A DNA stretch of 64,000 bases from Curtobacterium flaccumfaciens pv. betae (lineage in GTDB: Bacteria; Actinomycetota; Actinomycetes; Actinomycetales; Microbacteriaceae), in assembly GCF_026241855.1 (NCBI RefSeq), contig NZ_JAPJDC010000001.1, forward strand, positions 682,001 through 746,000, read 5' to 3'. Positions 51,962 to 61,146 of this stretch are shown piece after piece. Position 1 is the first letter of the stretch; each line of letters opens with the position of its first letter. Both the position numbers and the translations under genes were made by a program. The notes under the pieces were generated by a model, which saw only the letters and a program-made list of their open reading frames with translations, was not told the origin of the DNA and ran no database searches.

Positions 51962-53281
51962 ATGGCAATCGACCGGAGGACGTTCATGCTCGGGGGAGCG
52001 GGGGTGCTGCTGCTCGCCGGTTGCTCCACCCGACCCGAGCGCACACGGGTCGAGGACTGGCCCACCGAACCGCCCGAGGGCGAGGCGACGATCAGCTGGT
52101 GGGCCGGGCAGGTCGCCTCGAAGGACGGCGGTGACCTGCGGCGGAGGCTCATCACGGAGTTCCAGAGGGAGCACCCGAACATCCGGGTCCGGATCGTCAG
52201 TGCCCCGAGCGACACCGACACGAACCGCACCAGCCTGACGACCCAGATCGCGGCCGGCAGCAGCACGCCGGACGTCTACCTCGGTGACGTCGCCTGGCCC
52301 GGGCAGTTCGCGAAGAACAAGCTCGCGACCCCCGTGAACCAGCTCGTCGGCGAGGACTTCTTCGACCAGTTCCCCGAGGGCCTGCGGCTGGCGGCGAGCG
52401 TCGACGGCACGTACTACATGTTCCCGCTGTACATCGACGAGTCGTTCTTCCTGTACCGGAAGGACCTGCTCGCGAAGCACTCCCTGCAGGTGCCGGGGTC
52501 GTGGGAGGAAGTGCGCGAGACCGCCGCGAAGCTCGTCGACACCGGCGACGTGTCGTACGGGTTCGCGTTCCAGGGCGACGTGTACGAGGGACTGACCTGC
52601 AACGTCACCGAGTTCGTCGCCGACGCCGGCGGATCGCTGCTGAACGACGACCTCACGAAGCCCGAGACGACGAGCTCCGAGACCAAGCGCGCGTTCGAGT
52701 TCATGCGGTCGCTGGTGACGTCGGGAGCGTCGCCACGGGCCACCCTGACGTACCAGGAGCAGGACACCAACGACGCCTTCTCCGGCGGCCGCGCGGCGTT
52801 CCTGCGCAACTGGTCGTACGCGTGGGGGATCGCGAACGGCCCGGACAGCCGGGTCGCCGGCAAGGTGGGTCTCGCCGCCCGGCCGACGTTCGACGGCATG
52901 GACGAGCACCACTCGACGATCGGCGGGTGGGGGAACTACATCAACCCGCACACCCAGGAACCCGCGGCGGCACTGACCTTCGCGCGCTGGATGTCGAGCG
53001 AGACCGCGCAGCAGTTCCTGACCCGCGAGGGCGGGGTCCTGCCGGCCCGCTCCGCGAGCCTCGTCAGCGCGGACGCGAAGCGCCAGGAGCGCCCGACCTA
53101 CGACACGGCGGCGGGCATCACGCTCGTGCCCCGTCCGACCTCGACCGCCTACTACCCGAAGGTGTCGCAGGGCGTCTACCAGAACGGCAACAGCATCCTC
53201 GGCGGACAGGCCTCCGTCGACGGCGGCACCAGCGCGATGGCCTCCGCCATCTCGCTCGCCCTGCAGGGAGCGGCGCTGTGA
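51962..53281 (+). CDS. Solute-binding lipoprotein of a sugar ABC transporter (probable Tat substrate)
   Basis: A 439-residue binding protein. The signal starts M-A-I-D-R-R-T-F-M-L-G-G, a twin-arginine motif, and ends in lipobox L-L-A-G-C (Cys22). Thus it is probably exported folded and lipid-anchored. S-T-P-D-V-Y-L-G-D-V-A-W-P is typical of trehalose/maltose-type binding proteins. GGAGGA precedes ATG 51962. It heads an operon with two permeases. Confidence 0.9.
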   Translation: MAIDRRTFMLGGAGVLLLAGCSTRPERTRVEDWPTEPPEGEATISWWAGQVASKDGGDLRRRLITEFQREHPNIRVRIVSAPSDTDTNRTSLTTQIAAGSSTPDVYLGDVAWPGQFAKNKLATPVNQLVGEDFFDQFPEGLRLAASVDGTYYMFPLYIDESFFLYRKDLLAKHSLQVPGSWEEVRETAAKLVDTGDVSYGFAFQGDVYEGLTCNVTEFVADAGGSLLNDDLTKPETTSSETKRAFEFMRSLVTSGASPRATLTYQEQDTNDAFSGGRAAFLRNWSYAWGIANGPDSRVAGKVGLAARPTFDGMDEHHSTIGGWGNYINPHTQEPAAALTFARWMSSETAQQFLTREGGVLPARSASLVSADAKRQERPTYDTAAGITLVPRPTSTAYYPKVSQGVYQNGNSILGGQASVDGGTSAMASAISLALQGAAL

Positions 53282-54246
53282 GCGCCGGCACGGCGACACG
53301 ACCGGCACGGCCTGGAGGCGCGGGTCGCGTCGATCCGCCGCCCCGGCCGTCGGGGCGGTCGCGTCTCGACCGCATCCGCTCGCGGGGCGCGTGGGGCTTC
53401 GCGGCCCCGGCGCTCCTGGTGGTCGCGGCGGTGACGATCTTCCCGGTCGTGTACTCGGTCGTCCTGAGCTTCGCGGACGTCGAGGTCGGGTACGAGGGCT
53501 TCACGATCCAGTCGTTCGGGTTCGACAACTACGCGGCCCTGCTGCAGAGCGCCGACTGGTACCGGGCGCTCGGCTTCACGGTGCTCTACACGGTGGTGAC
53601 GGTCTCGGTCGAGCTCGTACTCGGCATGCTCGTCGCGCTGGTGCTCGAGCGCCTCGGGGCCACCCGCGGCTGGATGCTCGCGCTCATGCTCATCCCGTGG
53701 TCGCTCGTGACCATCGTGAACGCGCAGCTGTGGAAGTACATCTACGACAGCACCTACGGCGTCGCGACGTGGTTCTTCGGGTTGTTCGGGGACGCCCCGG
53801 TGATCCTCGGTGAACCGGTGCCCGCGATCACCGGGCTGATGGTCGCCGACATCTGGAAGACGACGCCGTTCGTCGCGATCATCCTGCTCGCGGGGCTCGT
53901 GCAGATCTCCGAGGACCACTACGAGGCCGCCGAGCTCGACGGCGCGAGCACCTGGCAGACGTTCTGGCGCGTGGTGCTGCCACAGCTCACCCCGACCCTG
54001 ACGATCGCGGTGCTGTTCCGCATCCTGCAGGCGTTCGGCGTCTTCGACCTGCCGTTCGTGCTGACGAACGGCGGCCCGGGCACCGCCACCCAGTCGCTCG
54101 CGATCATGGGCTACAAGGTGCTCTTCCAGGACATCAACATCGGACCGGGCGCGGCGATCGCGACCTCCACCGCGGTCATCGTCGCGGCGGGGTGTCTGCT
54201 GTTCCTCCGGGCGTTCCGGAACCAGGCGAAGGGAGGGGACGACTGA
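53278..54246 (+). CDS. Sugar ABC transporter permease (MalF-like, CUT1)
   Basis: A 322-residue membrane protein coupled to the binding protein by a GTGA overlap. Its first ~38 residues are Pro/Gly/Arg-rich and include the 19-base repeat shared with intergenic DNA. Six helices follow. The EAA loop is E-A-A-E-L-D-G-A-S-T-W-Q-T-F, and L-T-N-G-G-P-G-T-A-T lies near the end. Confidence 0.9.
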   Translation: MSAGTATRPARPGGAGRVDPPPRPSGRSRLDRIRSRGAWGFAAPALLVVAAVTIFPVVYSVVLSFADVEVGYEGFTIQSFGFDNYAALLQSADWYRALGFTVLYTVVTVSVELVLGMLVALVLERLGATRGWMLALMLIPWSLVTIVNAQLWKYIYDSTYGVATWFFGLFGDAPVILGEPVPAITGLMVADIWKTTPFVAIILLAGLVQISEDHYEAAELDGASTWQTFWRVVLPQLTPTLTIAVLFRILQAFGVFDLPFVLTNGGPGTATQSLAIMGYKVLFQDINIGPGAAIATSTAVIVAAGCLLFLRAFRNQAKGGDD

Positions 54247-55094
54247 TGCCCCGTCAACGTGTGCGCAAGGGCTGGCGGAAGTGGGTCAACACCGTCAACG
54301 TCAGCGGTGTCGTCATCGCGGTGCTCACCGCACTGCCGCTCTACTGGCTCGTCACGACGTCGCTCAAGCCGGCGTCCGAGATCGGGCAGTCGCCGCCCAC
54401 CGTCTGGCCGCAGTCGTTCACCTTCGACAACTTCGTGGTGGCCTTCCGCGACAACGCGCTGGGCCAGTACATGGTGAACAGCGTCATCGTGTCGGTGTCG
54501 ACCACGGTGATCGTGCTCGCGCTGGCGTTCCTCGCCGGGTACGCCCTGGCCGGCCGGTTCATCCGGGGGCGCACGGCGATCATGACCTCGCTGCTCATGC
54601 TGTCGGTGTTCCCGGCGATCGCGGTGCTGACGCCGCTGTACCTGCTCGAGCGCAACCTCGGGCTGCTCAACTCGTACCCGGGCCTGATCGTGCCGTACGT
54701 GGCGTTCAACCTGCCGTTCGCCATCTGGATCATGCGGAACTACCTGCAGGGGATCCCGTCGACGATCGAGGAGGCGTCCGAGATCGACGGCGCCGGGGCG
54801 TGGCGGACCGTGCTGTCGGTGATCCTGCCGATGGCGAAGCCGGGCCTGTTCACGGTCGGCGTCTTCACCTTCACGGCGTCGTGGAGCGAGTTCCTGATGG
54901 CACTGACCTTCAACAGTGAGAACTCGTTCCGGACGATCCCCGTCGGCATCGCGCTCTTCGGGACGCAGTTCACGGTGCCGTTCGCGCAGATCTTCGCCGC
55001 GAGCGTCGCTGCGACGGTGCCGATCGTCATCCTGGTGCTCGTGTTCCGCCGCTCGATCGTGTCCGGCCTGACCTCCGGAGCGGTCAAGGGGTGA
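54246..55094 (+). CDS. Sugar ABC transporter permease (MalG-like, CUT1)
   Basis: A 282-residue membrane protein. The start overlaps the preceding stop by one base (TGATG). Six helices and the EAA loop E-E-A-S-E-I-D-G-A-G-A-W-R-T are present, and the end G-L-T-S-G-A-V-K-G is standard. No ATPase or hydrolase gene follows, so the transported sugar cannot be inferred from context. Confidence 0.9.
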   Translation: MPRQRVRKGWRKWVNTVNVSGVVIAVLTALPLYWLVTTSLKPASEIGQSPPTVWPQSFTFDNFVVAFRDNALGQYMVNSVIVSVSTTVIVLALAFLAGYALAGRFIRGRTAIMTSLLMLSVFPAIAVLTPLYLLERNLGLLNSYPGLIVPYVAFNLPFAIWIMRNYLQGIPSTIEEASEIDGAGAWRTVLSVILPMAKPGLFTVGVFTFTASWSEFLMALTFNSENSFRTIPVGIALFGTQFTVPFAQIFAASVAATVPIVILVLVFRRSIVSGLTSGAVKG

Positions 55095-55098
55095 CGGG

Positions 55099-55151
55099 TG
55101 TCCAGCATGCGGAGATAGGTAGGGAACTTACCTAGCTGCGCATGCTGGACA
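55099..55151. terminator. Nested palindrome between convergent permease and marR genes
   Basis: Outer arms TGTCCAGCATGCG (55099-55111) and its complement (55139-55151) enclose TAGGTA/TACCTA (55116-55121, 55129-55134). The 53-bp structure fills the gap after the permease stop and suits bidirectional termination. Confidence 0.6.
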
Positions 55152-55189
55152 TTCGTCCGGGCGTCGTCCTGACCGCCCGTACCCTGCCG

Positions 55190-55636
55190 TCAGGGGCTCG
55201 GTGCGCCGAGATCGACGGCTGCGACGATGCGGTCGATGATCCGCACGAACCTGGCCCGCTCCCGTTCCGAGAAGGAGGCCATCAGGTCGTGCAGGTGCTT
55301 GTTCGTGCCGTCCATCGCGCGCGCGTAGTCGCGGCGGGCAGCATCGGTCAGCTCGATGTACCGGCTGCGGCCGTCGTCGGGGTTCGGGACACGGCTGAGG
55401 TGTCCGCTGTGCTCGAGGCGGTCCACCATGCCGGTGACCGCCGGGCCGGTGAGTCCCAGGTGCTTCGACAGGTCCTTCACGCGCACCGTCCGACCCGCTT
55501 CCTCGGCGCGCGAGACGAACTGCAGCAGCGTGAGGTCGCCGCCGGAGACGCCGAGCTCGTCGCGCAGTCGACCCCGCAGTTCGGAGACCGCGGCCTCGAG
55601 CCGGGTCAGCGCCGCGTCCAGGTCGACATCGCTCAC
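55190..55636 (-). CDS. MarR family transcriptional regulator
   Basis: A 148-residue winged-helix protein. L-S-K-H-L-G-L-T-G-P-A-V-T-G-M-V-D-R-L is the recognition region and V-P-N-P-D-D-G-R-S-R-Y the wing. It stands alone between convergent and divergent neighbours, so its target is not evident. The upstream space to the AraC gene is 121 bases. Confidence 0.87.
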   Translation of the reverse strand: MSDVDLDAALTRLEAAVSELRGRLRDELGVSGGDLTLLQFVSRAEEAGRTVRVKDLSKHLGLTGPAVTGMVDRLEHSGHLSRVPNPDDGRSRYIELTDAARRDYARAMDGTNKHLHDLMASFSERERARFVRIIDRIVAAVDLGAPSP

Positions 55637-55757
55637 GACAGCGTCCCCTCTGCACGGGTCTCGTCCGGGTCACGATACGCCGCAGTCACCGCCCCAGCGT
55701 ATCCACATAACGCGAAGCGTGGAACGGTGCAGGTGGCGATGGCGGATTCGGGGCACC

Positions 55758-56741
55758 GTGGCTGATTCCGTCCCGACTCCGCAGTCCGCTGCACGCGCCG
55801 GTGAACCGGTGCGTTTCGAGGTCTCCGGCGGTGACCCCGACTCGGCCGAGCGCGACCTCGCCGCCGTCCACGGCGCCGATCGGTGGTCCGTCCGGCGCCT
55901 CGACGACGACTTCTCGTACCGGTACACGGCCGTCGGGGACTCCGACGTGAGCATCCGGCGCTCGCAGCTCCGCGGTGCCGTGCGCGGCTCGGTGCCCGTC
56001 GGTGCCGACTACGTGGTGACGTGGATCACCAGCGGGACCGCGCACCTGGACTCCGGGCGCGTCCGGATGGAGTTGCGCCGGGACGTCCCCGTGCTCCTGC
56101 CGCCCGAGGACGACTTCGTGTTCACGGCCGAGGACCACGACCAGCGGCTGGTGCACTTCGGGCGGGAGTACGTGCACCGCGTCGCGTTCGAACACCTGGA
56201 GGTCGACGCCACGCCACTGCGGTTCGACCCCACCCGCGCGCCGGAACCCGACACGGCGGAGCGCTGGCAGGGGGCGCTCGTGGCGCTGTCCCGGGCACTG
56301 CGCGCCGAGGGTCCGGACTCGGACGCGTGGCACGAGGCCAAGCGGTCGGCGGCCACCGCGTTCCTCGACACCTTCCCGCCGCAGGCCGACGACCTGCCCG
56401 CGGTGCTCGGCCTGCCCCGGAACGCCCGGCTGCGCGCCGCAGTGGAGTACATCCACGCGCACGCTGCCGAGCCGGTCACGGTCCAGGAGCTGTCCGAGGT
56501 CGCCGGCCTGAGCGTGCGGTCGGTGCAGGAGTCGTTCCGCCGGGTCTTCGACGTGTCGCCGCTGACGTACCTGCGCGAGGTCCGGCTCGACCGGGTGCGC
56601 GGCGAACTGCTCGAGCTCGACCCGCAGGCCGGGGTCGTCGGCGACGTCGCCCGACGGTGGGGGTTCGCCCACCTCGGCCGGTTCTCGGCGGCCTACGCGG
56701 CCCGGTTCGGCGAGTACCCGAAGCAGACCCTGCGGCGCTGA
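55758..56741 (+). CDS. AraC family transcriptional regulator
   Basis: A 327-residue regulator. The N-terminal ~200 residues are an AraC-binding-like (cupin, ripA-type) domain. The C-terminal domain has two helix-turn-helix units, with V-Q-E-L-S-E-V-A-G-L-S-V-R-S-V-Q-E-S-F-R-R-V-F and the terminal W-G-F-A-H-L-G-R-F-S-A-A-Y...G-E-Y-P. The GTG 55758 start is chosen by the length of the family; there is no strong Shine-Dalgarno sequence. The target is unknown. Confidence 0.85.
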   Translation: MADSVPTPQSAARAGEPVRFEVSGGDPDSAERDLAAVHGADRWSVRRLDDDFSYRYTAVGDSDVSIRRSQLRGAVRGSVPVGADYVVTWITSGTAHLDSGRVRMELRRDVPVLLPPEDDFVFTAEDHDQRLVHFGREYVHRVAFEHLEVDATPLRFDPTRAPEPDTAERWQGALVALSRALRAEGPDSDAWHEAKRSAATAFLDTFPPQADDLPAVLGLPRNARLRAAVEYIHAHAAEPVTVQELSEVAGLSVRSVQESFRRVFDVSPLTYLREVRLDRVRGELLELDPQAGVVGDVARRWGFAHLGRFSAAYAARFGEYPKQTLRR

Positions 56742-56754
56742 CGGCGGCGGGTGC

Positions 56755-57798
56755 TCAGCGGCCGGACGCCGGCCTCGGCGCGGGGCCCGTGCTCGCCCGG
56801 ACCCGCAGGGTCGTGGGGAGCCGGACGTGGTCCGTGGTCGGTTCGCCACGGAGCATCGTCAGGAGCATCTGCACGGCGTGCGACCCGAGCTCGGCGAGCG
56901 GCTGCGACACCGTGGTGAGCGGCGGGGTCGTGGTGGACGCCTGCGGCACGTCGTCGAAGCCCACGACGGACAGGTCCTGGGGGACGCGGAGCCCGACCTC
57001 GGCCGCGGCGCGGAGCACGCCGATCGCCGACGAGTCGTTCGCGGCGAACACCGCGGTGGGGCGGTCGGCGAGGGTCAGGAGCTCGCGGGCGACGGCCGCG
57101 GACTGGTCCTCCTGGTAGCCGCCGTCACGCAGCAGGCGCTCGTCGACCGTGATGCCCGCGGCCGTCAGTGCCGAGCGGTACCCGGCGGCGCGCAGCTGGG
57201 CGGAGGCCAGGTCGGCGCGTCCCTGCAGGTGCGCGATGCGGGTGTGTCCGAGTGCGAGCAGGTGTTCGACCGCCTGCACCGCGCCGGCCTCGTTGTCGGC
57301 GTCGACGGTGGCGTGCCCCTCCGGCCCGGTGTGCGGGTCGATCGCCACGACGGGGATCGACGAGCTCGACAGTGCCGTGGTCGGGGTGACGACGATCGCG
57401 CCGTCGATCAGGGTGCCGGACAGGCGGGACAGTGACCGGCGCTCCCACCCGGGTCGGTCGGCGCCGGTCATCAGGCCGGCGTAGGCGAGGAGCTCGTAGC
57501 CGGTGCCGGTGGCCGCCCGCGAGATGCCGCGGAGCAGCTCCGTCGAGAACGGCTCGAACTCGGGTACCAGGATGCCGACGACCCCGGTCCGCGAACTCCG
57601 CAGGCTCCGGGCGACCAGCGAGGTCTCGTACCCCAGGTCGTCGACCACCTGCTGCACGCGGAGCATCGTGGCGGGTGCGACCCCGTCGCGCTGGTTGATC
57701 ACCTTGGACACCGTCGGGATCGAGACCCCGGCCACCCGCGCCACGTCGCCGATCGTCACCCGGCCGGCACCGGGACGCGCGCCGAGTGCCGAGTCCAT
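56755..57798 (-). CDS. LacI family transcriptional regulator
   Basis: A 347-residue repressor with helix-turn-helix T-I-G-D-V-A-R-V-A-G-V-S-I-P-T-V-S-K-V and a sugar-binding domain. ATG 57798 follows TACGGT (57805-57810) by six bases, indicating a leaderless mRNA. It is divergent from the binding protein/permeases/GH3 operon and should repress it in the absence of the oligosaccharide. Confidence 0.9.
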   Translation of the reverse strand: MDSALGARPGAGRVTIGDVARVAGVSIPTVSKVINQRDGVAPATMLRVQQVVDDLGYETSLVARSLRSSRTGVVGILVPEFEPFSTELLRGISRAATGTGYELLAYAGLMTGADRPGWERRSLSRLSGTLIDGAIVVTPTTALSSSSIPVVAIDPHTGPEGHATVDADNEAGAVQAVEHLLALGHTRIAHLQGRADLASAQLRAAGYRSALTAAGITVDERLLRDGGYQEDQSAAVARELLTLADRPTAVFAANDSSAIGVLRAAAEVGLRVPQDLSVVGFDDVPQASTTTPPLTTVSQPLAELGSHAVQMLLTMLRGEPTTDHVRLPTTLRVRASTGPAPRPASGR

Positions 57799-57846
57799 GT
57801 GCACACCGTACCGCTGCGGCACAATGCGATCGGTAAAGAAAACGTT

Positions 57847-57887
57847 ATCGATATCGATTGACATCGACCTGGAGCAGCAGGCATGCT
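57847..57887 (+). promoter_or_regulatory. Promoter and operator of the GH3 transport operon
   Basis: TTGACA (57858-57863) and CATGCT (57882-57887) are separated by 18 bases. The 12-bp palindrome ATCGATATCGAT (57847-57858) abuts the -35 box, with AACGTT just upstream at 57841-57846. LacI-protein binding there would block the promoter. Confidence 0.55.
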
Positions 57888-57944
57888 CTCCGCAGCGGCA
57901 GTCGATGTCGCGCATGTCAACGACGACACTTCAGGAGTTCCACG

Positions 57945-59240
57945 ATGACGAGGAAGATCCGTGCCGCGGCAGCCATCGCGCTGATCGGGGCCACAGCACT
58001 GGTGGCCAGTGGGTGCTCGGCGGGCAGCGATGCCTCCGAGGACGGCGGGAAGGTCACGATGACCTTCTGGCACAACTCGACCACCGGACCGGGCAAGGCC
58101 TACTGGGCCTCGACGGTCAAGGCGTTCGAGGAGAAGTACCCGAACGTCACCATCAAGACCCAGGCGATCCAGAACGAGGACCTGGACGGCAAGCTCCAGA
58201 CCGCCCTCAACTCCGGCGACGCCCCCGACGTGTTCCTGCAGCGCGGCGGCGGCAAGATGGACGCGATGATCGCTGCCGGGCAGCTCATGGACATCTCCGA
58301 CTCCATCAGCGCCGACGCGAAGAAGTCCATCAGCGCGGGCACGTTCGCCGGGTACGAGAAGGACGGCAAGACCTACGCCATGCCGGGCGCGGTGCTCCCC
58401 GAGGGCATCTGGTACTCGAAGGACCTGTTCAAGGAAGCCGGCATCGAGGGCACGCCCACGACCATGGACGAGCTGAACGACGCGATCACGAAGCTCAAGG
58501 CCAAGGACATCGACCCGGTCGCCGTCGGCGCGAAGGACGCCTGGCCGGCCGCCCACTGGTACTACAACTTCGCGCTCCGCGAGTGCAGCCAGAAGACCCT
58601 CGAGGACACGGCGAAGTCGCTGAAGTTCGACAACGCCTGCTGGACGAAGGCCGGCGAGCAGCTCGAGGACTTCAACGCCACCAAGCCCTTCAACAACGGC
58701 TTCCTGACCACCGCCGCACAGCAGGGCGCCGGCAGCTCCGCCGGTCTCCTCGCCAACCACAAGGCGGCCATGGAGCTCATGGGCGCGTGGGACCCGGGCG
58801 TGATCGCGTCGCTGACGCCGGACGCCAAGCCGCTGCCCGACCTCGGCTGGTTCCCGTTCCCCGCGATCGACGGTGGCAAGGGTGACCCGAAGTCGATGAT
58901 GGGTGGTGTCGACGGCAACTCCTGCTCGGCGCAGGCCCCGAAGAAGGCGTGCACCGACTTCCTGAACTTCATCGTGCAGAAGGACAACCAGGAGGGCTAC
59001 TACAAGGCCTTCAACGCCATCCCGGTGAACAAGGAAGCCCAGTCGGTCGTCGACTCGGACTACCTGAAGACGGCCCTGGCCGCCTACCAGGAGGCCCCGT
59101 TCGTCTCGCAGTACCTCGACACCCTGTACGGCCAGAACGTCGGCAACGCGCTGAACACCAGCGTCGTCGACCTGCTCGCCGACAAGGGCAGCGCGAAGGA
59201 CATCGTCGAGACCACCAACCAGGCTGCGGCCAAGGGCTGA
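57945..59240 (+). CDS. Sugar-binding lipoprotein of an ABC transporter
   Basis: A 431-residue family 1 binding protein. The signal ends in V-A-S-G-C (Cys24). F-W-H-N-S-T-T-G-P-G and A-P-D-V-F-L-Q-R-G-G are typical of xylobiose/cellobiose-type binding proteins (XylE/BxlE-like). CAGGAG precedes ATG 57945. It is first of a four-gene operon with two permeases and a GH3 enzyme. Confidence 0.9.
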   Translation: MTRKIRAAAAIALIGATALVASGCSAGSDASEDGGKVTMTFWHNSTTGPGKAYWASTVKAFEEKYPNVTIKTQAIQNEDLDGKLQTALNSGDAPDVFLQRGGGKMDAMIAAGQLMDISDSISADAKKSISAGTFAGYEKDGKTYAMPGAVLPEGIWYSKDLFKEAGIEGTPTTMDELNDAITKLKAKDIDPVAVGAKDAWPAAHWYYNFALRECSQKTLEDTAKSLKFDNACWTKAGEQLEDFNATKPFNNGFLTTAAQQGAGSSAGLLANHKAAMELMGAWDPGVIASLTPDAKPLPDLGWFPFPAIDGGKGDPKSMMGGVDGNSCSAQAPKKACTDFLNFIVQKDNQEGYYKAFNAIPVNKEAQSVVDSDYLKTALAAYQEAPFVSQYLDTLYGQNVGNALNTSVVDLLADKGSAKDIVETTNQAAAKG

Positions 59241-59242
59241 GC

Positions 59243-60265
59243 ATGACCCTCGACACCTCGCTCGGTACGACTCCGACCACCGGGTCGGACACGGCCGCGG
59301 GGACGTCCCCGGCGGGGAGCGGTTCGCCGCTCCCCGCCGGTCGGCGGACCAAGCGCCGCATCGCGGACTGGCGGAAGCGCGTCGAGATCGCGGTCCTCGC
59401 CGGACCCGCGGTCATCGTCTTCGTCACGTTCGTGATCCTGCCCGTGGCGCTCGCCGCCTACTACGGGTTCTTCAAGTGGCAGGGCTACGGCCCGCCCACC
59501 GACTTCGTCGGGCTGCAGAACTACCTGATCATCTTCCAGGACAAGGCGTTCCACGCGGTCCTGATGCACAACGGCTTCATCGTCGTGCTCTCCCTGGTGC
59601 TGCAGGGACCGATCGCGATCGTGCTCGCACTGCTGCTCAACCAGAAGATGCACGGCCGAGGACTCGTCCGCGTGCTCGTCTTCGTGCCGTACGTCATCTC
59701 CGAGGTGATCGTCGGCACCGGGTGGAGCCTGATGCTCCAGTCGAACGGCGCCGTGAACGACCTGTTCCAGAGCATCGGCCTGGGCGGACTCCGTGCGGAC
59801 TGGCTGTCGAACCCCGACATCGCCATCTGGACGCTGCTCGTGATCATCTCGTGGAAGTACATCGGCTTCGCGGTGATCCTGTTCCTCGCCGGCCTGCAGA
59901 GCATCCCCGAGGAACTGTTCGAGGCCGCCGCCATCGACGGCGCCGGCTACTGGCAGATCCAGCGGCGCATCACCCTGCCGCTGCTCGGTCCGACCATCCG
60001 CATCTGGGCGTTCCTGTCGATCATCGGCTCGCTGCAGCTGTTCGACCTCGTCTACATCATCTGGGGGCAGTACATCGCGTCGACCGCGGGCACCTCGACG
60101 ATGGCGACGTACATGGTCGCCAACGGCCGGACCTCGGGCAACTTCGGCTTCGGCAGCGCCGTCGCGGTCGTGATGTTCGTGATCTCGCTCGTGGTCGCCC
60201 TGATCTACCAGCGCTTCGTGCTCCGCCGCGACACCGCGGGTGCACTCACCGAGAGGAAGAACTGA
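59243..60265 (+). CDS. Sugar ABC transporter permease (MalF-like, CUT1)
   Basis: A 340-residue membrane protein with a Gly/Thr/Ser-rich N-terminal tail of about 45 residues before the six helices. The EAA loop is E-A-A-A-I-D-G-A-G-Y-W-Q-I-Q. It starts two bases after the binding-protein stop and overlaps the next gene by one base. Confidence 0.9.
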   Translation: MTLDTSLGTTPTTGSDTAAGTSPAGSGSPLPAGRRTKRRIADWRKRVEIAVLAGPAVIVFVTFVILPVALAAYYGFFKWQGYGPPTDFVGLQNYLIIFQDKAFHAVLMHNGFIVVLSLVLQGPIAIVLALLLNQKMHGRGLVRVLVFVPYVISEVIVGTGWSLMLQSNGAVNDLFQSIGLGGLRADWLSNPDIAIWTLLVIISWKYIGFAVILFLAGLQSIPEELFEAAAIDGAGYWQIQRRITLPLLGPTIRIWAFLSIIGSLQLFDLVYIIWGQYIASTAGTSTMATYMVANGRTSGNFGFGSAVAVVMFVISLVVALIYQRFVLRRDTAGALTERKN

Positions 60266-61146
60266 TGTCCACCACGAGCATCGTCGCCCCCGGGCGCCGG
60301 GCCGTGCGGGAGCGACGGTCCAGTGCCGCGATCGGACGCGCGAACCCGCTGACCTACGTCGTCGCGATCCTGTTCGTCGCCGCCAACCTGGCACCCGTGC
60401 TCTACATCGTGCTGGGCGGCTTCCGGACCAACTCGCAGATCACCACGAGCCCCGCCGGACTACCGGCACCGTTCGAGTTCGGCAACTACGGGTCCGTGCT
60501 GTCCAGCGGCATCTTCTGGCAGCAGCTCGGCAACTCCACGATCAGCGCCGTCACGACCACCCTCGGGGTCGTCGTGCTCGGGCTGATGGTGAGCTTCGTG
60601 CTCGCCCGCTACCGGTTCGCCGGCCGCGGGGCGCTCTACGCCCTGTTCGCCGCTGGTCTGATGTTCCCGATCACCGTCGCGATCACCCCGCTGTACCTGC
60701 TCGTCAAGGACCTCGGTCTGACGAACAGCCTGGCCGGCGTGATCCTGCCGCAGATCGCGTTCGCGCTGCCGACCACCGTCATCATCCTGGTGCCGTTCCT
60801 GCGGGCGATCCCCGACGAGCTCGAGGAGGCCGCGTCGATCGACGGAGCGAGCCGTCTCGGGTTCTTCTTCCGGATGGTCGTGCCGCTGTCGCTGCCCGGC
60901 GTCGTCACGGTCGGCATCCTGGCGTTCATCGCCAGCTGGAACAGCTACATCCTGCCGCTGTTCATCCTGAACAACGAGGCCGCGTACACCCTGCCGCTCG
61001 GTGTCCAGTCGTTCTCGTCGCAGTACTCCGTCGACACCGCCAAGGTGCTCGCGTTCACCTCGATGTCGATGATCCCGGCGCTCGTGTTCTTCACGATCTT
61101 CCAGCGCCGCATCGTCGGTGGCCTGACCGGGGCGGTGAAGGGGTGA
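60265..61146 (+). CDS. Sugar ABC transporter permease (MalG-like, CUT1)
   Basis: A 293-residue membrane protein. The EAA loop is E-E-A-A-S-I-D-G-A-S-R-L-G-F and the end G-G-L-T-G-A-V-K-G is standard. Overlaps: TGATG with the preceding gene and GTGA with the GH3 gene, so the whole operon is translationally coupled. Confidence 0.9.
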   Translation: MSTTSIVAPGRRAVRERRSSAAIGRANPLTYVVAILFVAANLAPVLYIVLGGFRTNSQITTSPAGLPAPFEFGNYGSVLSSGIFWQQLGNSTISAVTTTLGVVVLGLMVSFVLARYRFAGRGALYALFAAGLMFPITVAITPLYLLVKDLGLTNSLAGVILPQIAFALPTTVIILVPFLRAIPDELEEAASIDGASRLGFFFRMVVPLSLPGVVTVGILAFIASWNSYILPLFILNNEAAYTLPLGVQSFSSQYSVDTAKVLAFTSMSMIPALVFFTIFQRRIVGGLTGAVKG

